From: WHTI01 sp963826105
GTDB lineage: Bacteria > Actinomycetota > CADDZG01 > WHSQ01
Direction of reading: 5' to 3'
Length of the DNA stretch: 64,000 nucleotides
NCBI GenBank assembly: GCA_963826105.1
Contig: CAWGWA010000013.1
Coordinates: 434,001 to 498,000, forward strand
Position 1 is the first letter of the stretch. Each line of letters opens with the position of its first letter. The notes beneath the pieces are model-generated. The model made no database searches. It saw nothing but the letters and a program-made list of their open reading frames with translations, and was not told the DNA's origin. A program made the translations under genes and the position numbers. This document shows positions 59,401 through 64,000 of this stretch, in pieces.

Positions 59401-60133
59401 GGCGAGCACCAACCCCGGCTCGACGCCGAGCATGCCGCTGTTCCTCCGTGACTACTTCGGAGCCACCTACCTTGACACCCGCCAGGTCGGCGGTGGAAAG
59501 GTGACAGGCCTTGGAGACATCTTCGGTACCAAGAAGTTCACCACCGACGTCTTCCCCGGACGCCCGCTGCAGGACGTGTTCGCCCTCGGCACCAGCGAGA
59601 TCGGCACTTCCACGCCGGTTGCCGATTGGGAGAAGGGCGGCGACGACGCACTGATGGCGACCCGGGTCGAGGGCGATGGTGCCCACGGCGGTTTCAAGTC
59701 GATATTCCTCGGCATGAACCTGCAGCAGATGGACAAGACCGATCACGCCATCATCGCGATCAAGAAGGCGATGAGCTACTTCGGTGTCGACACCGGCGGG
59801 TACCAGAGGGCGAATCAGACCCTGATCTTCCACCCGTCGGTCCGCAACCGCCTGTCGGGAACCAAGGTTCCGGTCAAGGCCGTAGTTATCGGCAAAGGCC
59901 TCAAGGAGGTCAACAGCGTGAAGCTGTCGTTCCGGATCCACGGTAGCGACACGTGGAAGACCGTGAAGATGAAGAGGGGCACCCGGCGCAACTCATGGCA
60001 GGGGTACATCCCGGCCAAGTTCGTTACGCCGAGCGGTGTCGAGTACTTCATCAAGGGCGGCCCGATGTTCGATCCGAAGCTTCGCTCGGTCGTTCACGTG
60101 ATCGGCGTTTCCCTTCCGGAGGTCTCCGGCTAG
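56483..60133 (+). CDS. Large secreted M6-family (immune inhibitor A-like) metalloprotease
   Basis: A 1216-residue exported protein. After the Sec signal (ending at ASA) comes a prodomain, then the M6 catalytic region with zinc motif THEMAHALGEPDYYNPGY and DWDIMAGGSW. The middle part has a PPC-like beta domain (residues about 615-715), a CARDB-type domain (NEMTVPIFNNGGQATTT to VNEEIEDNNSQKTN), and an ALIVDDDG-type flavodoxin-like domain (RVLIVDDDGSTDSEAIYAGA). Such enzymes degrade extracellular proteins. The gene is intact across 3.6 kb. Confidence 0.9.
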   Translation: MRTKRVFRSILAVLLVATLLSPAASAGKKVGNAQKKDSGPMVWGDLYPATPADIVVKQPDGSTFKASLTDAEIGGNLEYQGYTVRKRADGWWVYATGRDDKGRLVGSDARVGLDSRPDGIKQSVGRTQNIWTRSTGHDIRTQMFEQLRIASAKAQAQQAQAAPGEPTLFRFPVLMLATWWDEEAGQTAPQFQEGHDAEFFKKILDGFGGNPTGTLTEFYFENSYGQFLVQVDVFGPYTSSRSMEDPCYYGGTDVSNDPVDDLDPIDSALGVGGGGAAGMAAEAVPQADPEVDFSVYDNDGDGSVDFTGLIHSGPDMAATGDPCHTWSHAIDASLGTPGGIPTDEGVLVKRVFTMPEIDLEIGVATHEMAHALGEPDYYNPGYTSAGTGDWDIMAGGSWFGNPPGSNPTGFQPASKIFQGWITPRIVHDDVKNLTLKPRELMPTPNYTVDEVNPHVILVPTQWIKVGDTDQYDHTWTEEDVYGLVEDGDNGFVVEGYFVENWSRTTNGPAIHEAMSRGPYFDRQALASGLMVWHFDYVARSNTYGGANNAGSDPNRPQMDPLEFDFNDNTQELQLNLTRGEPSDVIWGAATGITSGTRQLPPDVLGAGGDPQEGMEFSGVVPPSQTSDFEFEVEDNPANYRMAVSATGTGDCTLEILKVEGDEEVTFGSTDAGFVGETETLFVNKPEAGTYIARVGDFAACGNYSGTVEFESPGTSFLTTGAADTWSNWTTEPTGWAFTNVRTSGFDELDHGADGSTNGSITLDIVNLGNNERDVSPGFIVPKGSVNSGRSNEMTVPIFNNGGQATTTSVEVRSGSADGELVSKGNAQLDGYSRGDFTFEYSPVGEGPSDLFVVVDAKDDVNEEIEDNNSQKTNLWVGPNDARVLIVDDDGSTDSEAIYAGALAAQRIPYAIVNDHATAEQMNQYDAVIWESGLERYQGQLDVDDRAAIKSYLDGGGNVLYTSPRAAAALGAPPASTNPGSTPSMPLFLRDYFGATYLDTRQVGGGKVTGLGDIFGTKKFTTDVFPGRPLQDVFALGTSEIGTSTPVADWEKGGDDALMATRVEGDGAHGGFKSIFLGMNLQQMDKTDHAIIAIKKAMSYFGVDTGGYQRANQTLIFHPSVRNRLSGTKVPVKAVVIGKGLKEVNSVKLSFRIHGSDTWKTVKMKRGTRRNSWQGYIPAKFVTPSGVEYFIKGGPMFDPKLRSVVHVIGVSLPEVSG

Positions 60134-60150
60134 AGGAAAGAGACACATGG

Positions 60151-60180
60151 AAGAGCCCGGACCATTCGGTCCGGGCTCTT
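60151..60180. terminator. Terminator after the M6 protease
   Basis: AAGAGCCCGGACC (60151-60163) pairs perfectly with GGTCCGGGCTCTT (60168-60180), loop ATTC, followed by TCGTTT. Confidence 0.85.
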
Positions 60181-60183
60181 CGT

Positions 60184-60348
60184 TTACCGGCGATCCTTGT
60201 CGGGATGGATACCGGGTGGTCCGCCGCGCGGTACAGAGCGTTTCTGTCGTCCTTCGGGGCGAACCTGGTTCTCCTTCGCGTTCCCTCGGACGCCCATCTC
60301 CTTCGCGTACAGCCGGCTGATCTCTGCGGTCAGGTGACCGATACTCAT
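60184..60348 (-). CDS. Small basic protein of unknown function
   Basis: A 54-residue protein from the ATG at 60348 with an excellent ribosome site (GAAGGAGAG) 5 bases away. The N-terminus is helical (IGHLTAEISRLYAKEMG) and the rest is basic and Pro/Gly-rich. A hairpin CGATAGG/CCTATCG (60361-60382) sits directly upstream of the ribosome site. Unknown function; the ribosome site is the main support. Confidence 0.55.
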   Translation of the reverse strand: MSIGHLTAEISRLYAKEMGVRGNAKENQVRPEGRQKRSVPRGGPPGIHPDKDRR

Positions 60349-60360
60349 CGCTCTCTCCTT

Positions 60361-60382
60361 CGATAGGGGTTGTGACCTATCG
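60361..60382 (-). promoter_or_regulatory. Inverted repeat in front of the small basic protein gene
   Basis: CGATAGG (60361-60367) and CCTATCG (60376-60382) form an 8-base-loop hairpin ending next to AAGGAG, so it could regulate translation or serve as an operator. Confidence 0.35.
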
Positions 60383-60459
60383 AGGATGCCGCGAGACGAG
60401 TGCTGAGGGAGTCGTCGGGCCGACATCGACGCTGTCAAGTGCCCGACACGACCGTTGTT

Positions 60460-61509
60460 CTAACGGAGGTCTTCGAGCTCGGTGAGTGCCTCGTCGAACG
60501 AGTAGGGACGCCCGTTCTTGTAGACGTGCTCGAACATCGCGTCGGGGCCGGGAGGGTCACCTTCCTCGAGTTCGATCACGGCTTGCGCGATCTTGTCCTT
60601 CGCTTCCGCCATGACCTTTTCTTCCGTTTCGTCGTCGAGGACGCCGATGCGTTTGAGGAACGCCGCGGTTCGACCCACGGGCTCGAGGCGTTTCCAGGCG
60701 TCGGTGATCGTCTCGTCGCGATAGCGTCCGGGATCGTCGGCGGTGCCGTGGGGGGCCAGCCGGTAGCAGAATGCCTCGATCAAGGTCGGGCCCCCGCCGT
60801 TGTGCGCCCGATCGAGAGCATCGCGGGCCACCTTCCAGCACGCGATCGGATCGAATCCGTCGACCCTGGCTGCCGGCATCGCGTAGGCAGCGGCCTTCTC
60901 GGCGATCGTGTCCGTCGCTGTCTGACGTCCGTAGGGCGTCGAGATCGCCCACTGGTTGTTGGTGTTGAAGAACACGGTCGGCACCTTATGCACGCTGGCG
61001 AAGTTCATCGCCTCGTGGAAGTCGCCCTCGGAGGTCGCCCCGTCTCCGAACCACACGAGCGATGCAACATCGTCTCCCCTGAGCTTCGCGCCCCAGGCCA
61101 GACCCACGGCGTGCGGCAGTTGGGTGGCGATAGCAACCACCATCGGAGCGACCCGGTAGTCGCGCGCGTTCCAGAATCCGTGAGTGCCGCCGTACCCGCG
61201 CCGGTACTTGTAGATCTTCGAAGGAGGAAGTCCGCGGAGGATGCCAACCGCGCTCTGCCGGTAGCTGGGGAAGAGCCAGTCTTCGGGAGCCGCAGCATGA
61301 ACCGGGCCCGCTTGGATGCCCTCCTCACCCCAGAAGGGTGGGTAGGTGCCGATACGACCCTGGCGCTGCAAGGCGACCGCACGCTCATCGAATGTTCTTA
61401 GGAGGACCGTGTTCCTGAAGATCTCGATGAGGTCGTTCTCGGAGAGCCCCTCGGGGACCGGGTTATCGGGTATCTCACCTTCGAGTCCCGCGATGTGTAA
61501 GAGATCCAT
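60460..61509 (-). CDS. Thiamine-diphosphate-dependent dehydrogenase E1 component, alpha subunit
   Basis: About 349 residues from the ATG at 61509. The TPP motif GDGATSEGDFHEAMNFASVH and AISTPYGRQT identify the E1-alpha family of pyruvate or branched-chain 2-oxo acid dehydrogenases. FPSYRQSAVGILRG and GTHGFWNARDY are substrate-site features. The partner E1-beta and E2 genes are not next to it: downstream lies only the small basic protein. It therefore stands apart or pairs with subunits elsewhere. Substrate specificity is unresolved. Confidence 0.88.
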   Translation of the reverse strand: MDLLHIAGLEGEIPDNPVPEGLSENDLIEIFRNTVLLRTFDERAVALQRQGRIGTYPPFWGEEGIQAGPVHAAAPEDWLFPSYRQSAVGILRGLPPSKIYKYRRGYGGTHGFWNARDYRVAPMVVAIATQLPHAVGLAWGAKLRGDDVASLVWFGDGATSEGDFHEAMNFASVHKVPTVFFNTNNQWAISTPYGRQTATDTIAEKAAAYAMPAARVDGFDPIACWKVARDALDRAHNGGGPTLIEAFCYRLAPHGTADDPGRYRDETITDAWKRLEPVGRTAAFLKRIGVLDDETEEKVMAEAKDKIAQAVIELEEGDPPGPDAMFEHVYKNGRPYSFDEALTELEDLR

Positions 61510-61599
61510 GCCCCGAATCCTATGGGAGAGCCCAGAGTCTGCACGACTTCTCCACATCTGGAGCCTCCCTATGGGCGACCTTGCCCCTAGAGTTGAGGG

Positions 61600-62274
61600 A
61601 TGCCCCCCGCGACGGTCGTCGTCATCGAGGACGAACGCACGATCGCTCAGGCGATCGGCAATCGTCTCCGAACCGAAGGATTCGTGGTCGAGATCGCTCA
61701 CGACGGACCCTCGGGCGTCGAGCTCTGCCGGCGGGTAACCCCCGATGTCGTGGTTCTCGACGTCATGCTTCCCGGCTTCGACGGGCTCGAGGTCTGCCGC
61801 CAGATCCAGAAGGACCGCCCCGTGCCGGTGCTGATGCTGACCGCCCGGGACTCGGAGACGGACCTCCTCGTTGGGCTCGGGGTAGGTGCCGACGACTACA
61901 TGACCAAACCGTTCAGTCCCCGCGAGCTGGTTGCCCGGGTTCACGCTCTCCGCCGGCGGGCCGAGCGAGCCACAACTCACGTCGAACCGGTGAGGCTCGG
62001 CAAGCTGGAACTGGACCCCGCATCGCGGAAGGTCAGATTGTCGGGAGGCGAGGTCCACCTCACGCCGATCGAGTTCGACATCCTTCTGAGGATGGCCAGC
62101 GAACCGGGTGTCGTCTTCACACGCGAGCAGCTGTTGTTCGATGTCTGGGGGTACCGCGACTCGTCGGGAGCGCGCACCGTTGATTCCCACATCGCCGCCT
62201 TGCGCAAGAAGCTGGGCAACGAGTTCGTCAGGACTGTGCATGGCGTTGGGTACTCGATCGAGGACGGCTCGTGA
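61600..62274 (+). CDS. OmpR-family response regulator
   Basis: A 224-residue regulator. Receiver: acidic pair ED at 10-11, phosphoacceptor Asp54 in VLDVMLPGFDG, and Lys in YMTKPFSP. The winged helix (LTPIEFDILLRMASEPGVVFTREQLL is its core, broken by the turn) ends RTVHGVGYSIED. The kinase gene overlaps its stop by 4 bases. It probably activates envelope genes, but targets are unknown. Confidence 0.94.
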   Translation: MPPATVVVIEDERTIAQAIGNRLRTEGFVVEIAHDGPSGVELCRRVTPDVVVLDVMLPGFDGLEVCRQIQKDRPVPVLMLTARDSETDLLVGLGVGADDYMTKPFSPRELVARVHALRRRAERATTHVEPVRLGKLELDPASRKVRLSGGEVHLTPIEFDILLRMASEPGVVFTREQLLFDVWGYRDSSGARTVDSHIAALRKKLGNEFVRTVHGVGYSIEDGS

Positions 62275-63270
62275 GACCTCTCGATCATCTTTCCTCGATC
62301 AAGGTCAAGCTTGGGATAGTCATCGTCAGCGCGGTGACCGCGACGGTTGTCGTTACGGGATTGGGTACGTGGGCCGGGGTTCCCTGGATCGTCGGGGGAG
62401 CGATCGCCGGAGCGATCGCATTGATCATGGTGCAGTTCCTCGCTCGAGGGATGACTTCCCCTCTGCGAGAGATGACCGCGGCGGCCAAGGCTATGGCCGG
62501 CGGAGATTACGACCGGAGGGTCACCCAGACGTCCAGGGACGAGGTGGGCGAGCTAGCTCGGGTTTTCAATCAGATGACCGCCGAACTCGCCCAAACGGAC
62601 CGACTGCGCCGCGACCTCGTTGCCAACGTGTCCCACGAGCTGCGGACGCCGATCTCGGCCCTGCAGGCAGTTCTTGAGAACCTCGTCGACGGAGTGGAAC
62701 CGGCCGATCCCGAGACCCTGTCATCCATGCTCGAGCAGGTCGAGCGTCTTGGTCGCTTGGTTACCCAGCTTCTCGATCTCTCGCGCCTCGAGTCTGGTGC
62801 CGTTCCATTGCAGACGACGAGGTTTGCTGTTGAGGAACTTCTTGACCGAGTCGTGCGTGAGACCTGTGGGCCAGGAACCGAGATTTCGGATGTGAACTTC
62901 AAGACCGGTGTCACTCCGCCCAACCTCGTGATGAATGGCGATCCCGAGCGACTACATCAGGTTCTTACCAACCTGGTCGCGAACGCGGTCCGGCATTCAC
63001 CGCCGGGGGGAACGGTCGAGCTCGTCGGCACGGCGGCGGCGAACAGAGTCAGGTTCGAGGTCCTCGATCAAGGACACGGGATCCCAGAGGGGGATCGAGG
63101 CAAGGTCTTCGAGCGCTTCTACCGGTCCGATGCAGCGCGGCCCGCGGATGGCGGGATGGGCCTCGGCCTCGCGATCGCCCGATGGATCGTGGAACTGCAT
63201 CAACGGAGAGATCTGGGTCGAGGGTCGTGAAGGCGGGGGGTGCAGGATGGTCGCGGAGCTGCCTGCCTAG
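62271..63270 (+). CDS. Membrane sensor histidine kinase, frame change near its C-terminus
   Basis: About 330 residues starting at GTGA. Two membrane helices (about residues 12-58), a HAMP linker, HisKA with His122 in NVSHELRTP, and HATPase_c (NLVANAVRHSPPGG, DQGHGIPEGDRGKVFERFYR, GMGLGLAIAR). The frame stops at 63230, but the next frame adds GEIWVEGREGGG to a stop at 63270, the usual end. One base change near 63200 therefore separates them. No extracytoplasmic sensor loop of size is present. Confidence 0.88.
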
Positions 63271-63277
63271 CGCTCCG

Positions 63278-63742
63278 CTAGTCGCGTGTGGTCAGGAACC
63301 CGAGCCTCCGGAACATCCGGGCGGCTCGCTCGTCGTCCTCGTGGAGACGTACGACCGCGGTCCTGGCCCCCTGGATCTCGGCCCATTGGAGTCCTCGAGC
63401 GACCAGCGAGGCGGAGAGACCGGAGCCGCCGGCTCGTTGATCGGTCCCGAAGTGGGCAACCTCGGTCTCGGTGCCGGCCACCCTGATCCAGCAATAACCG
63501 GCCGGCCCGTGACGGTCGCTGCCGAGGAACAGTCCGCGAGGGTCGAGCGCGGGGTCCTCGAGGAGTTCCTTCAAGTCGTCATCTGTCCACAACGACGACT
63601 CCTCCGCGGTCCGGTTGTGCAGGGCTACGAGCGCGGAGAACGAGGACTCGCCGTACGAACGCAAGGAAAACCGTTCGGGACGGGGAACCTCGGGGGCCGG
63701 GAGAAGGTCGCGAAACATGGTTACGGCGAGCGCGTGAAGCAT
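63278..63742 (-). CDS. GNAT-family acetyltransferase
   Basis: A 154-residue protein; an ATG at 63718 is an alternative start. The GNAT pattern is RAGGSGLSASLVARGLQWAE for the acetyl-CoA loop region and DERAARMFRRLGFL near the end. It resembles one half of tandem GNAT proteins. It converges with the sensor kinase gene. Substrate unknown. Confidence 0.78.
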   Translation of the reverse strand: MLHALAVTMFRDLLPAPEVPRPERFSLRSYGESSFSALVALHNRTAEESSLWTDDDLKELLEDPALDPRGLFLGSDRHGPAGYCWIRVAGTETEVAHFGTDQRAGGSGLSASLVARGLQWAEIQGARTAVVRLHEDDERAARMFRRLGFLTTRD

Positions 63743-63786
63743 GGCCCGATGCTCCGCGCGCTCGCCGGGAGTGTCAAGGGTTCATC

Positions 63787-64000
63787 TCAAGCAGCTTTCG
63801 CGTTCTCCACATCCAGTGCGAGTGCGAGCACATCGGCGACGTCGGTGACCGGGTGGAACGTCATCTCGTTGAGGACCTTTTCAGGCACATCCTCGAGATC
63901 GGCTTCGTTGCGTGCCGGGATGATGACCTCGGTCAGTCCCGCTCGATGCGCTGCCAGCACCTTCTGCTTGATCCCTCCGATGGGAAGGACGCGACCCTGC
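63787..64000 (-). CDS. lon: Endopeptidase Lon, C-terminal end (runs off the window)
   Basis: Only the last 71 residues are in the window. GRVLPIGGIKQKVLAAHRAG contains the catalytic lysine and is the conserved end of the Lon protease domain, followed by VIIPARNEADLEDVPE. Lon is an ATP-dependent cytoplasmic protease for damaged and regulatory proteins. Its 5' part lies beyond position 64000. Confidence 0.93.
   Translation of the reverse strand, partial: QGRVLPIGGIKQKVLAAHRAGLTEVIIPARNEADLEDVPEKVLNEMTFHPVTDVADVLALALDVENAKAA

Overview
This is 64 kb of GC-rich chromosome from a member of the Actinomycetota, probably a deep-branching uncultured lineage. The evidence is the order recA-recX-(rny)-miaB-miaA-dapF-hflX-lexA-nrdJ-nrdR, actinobacterial LexA boxes, a DUF4333 lipoprotein, many GTG starts with 1-4 base gene overlaps, and a SARP/BTAD regulator. 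RNase Y beside recX is unusual for the better-known actinobacteria. No phage, insertion sequence, CRISPR array or rRNA was seen. One tRNA (Gly-GCC) is present.

Layout. 0-16 kb is accessory: a sensor-like membrane protein and a divergent SARP regulator, a Tat-exported PHP phosphoesterase, a candidate rod-shaped ncRNA followed by a tiny secreted four-cysteine peptide and a subtilisin, an NlpC/P60-type secreted protein, a class F sortase overlapping its probable cysteine-repeat substrate, a SatD-DUF3307 pair, and an HD-GYP phosphodiesterase gene. 16-22 kb holds hydrolases, an RlmA-like methyltransferase, a NarL-type two-component system and a PAP2 phosphatase. 22-41 kb is the housekeeping core: recA, recX, rny, miaB, a LigB-like gene, miaA, dapF, a DapL-like aminotransferase, hflX, an amidase, lexA, an SOS LysM protein and nrdJ. 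41-48 kb holds an ECF sigma factor with a large anti-sigma and an M15 peptidase, then zwf and nrdR-dut-DUF2993. 48-64 kb is accessory: acetyltransferases, a kinase-aminotransferase fusion, divergent secreted S1 and M6 proteases, an E1-alpha dehydrogenase, an OmpR-type two-component system and the end of lon.

How the parts connect. recA, lexA and the LysM division-inhibitor-like gene all carry LexA boxes. recA and the LysM gene also share a second element, TGTCACAC-N8-TAGGYT, which resembles the mycobacterial PafBC/RecA-NDp promoter. nrdJ has two NrdR-like boxes 31 bp apart and nrdR lies 8 kb away. The sigma/anti-sigma/M15 operon and several secreted proteases point to active envelope maintenance.

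Caution: at least seven genes (HD-GYP, RlmA-like, MBOAT, MarR, anti-sigma, the OmpR-partner kinase, and possibly hflX) are interrupted by single-base frame changes while homology continues in the next frame. This looks more like indel error in the assembly than true decay, but the sequence alone cannot settle it.
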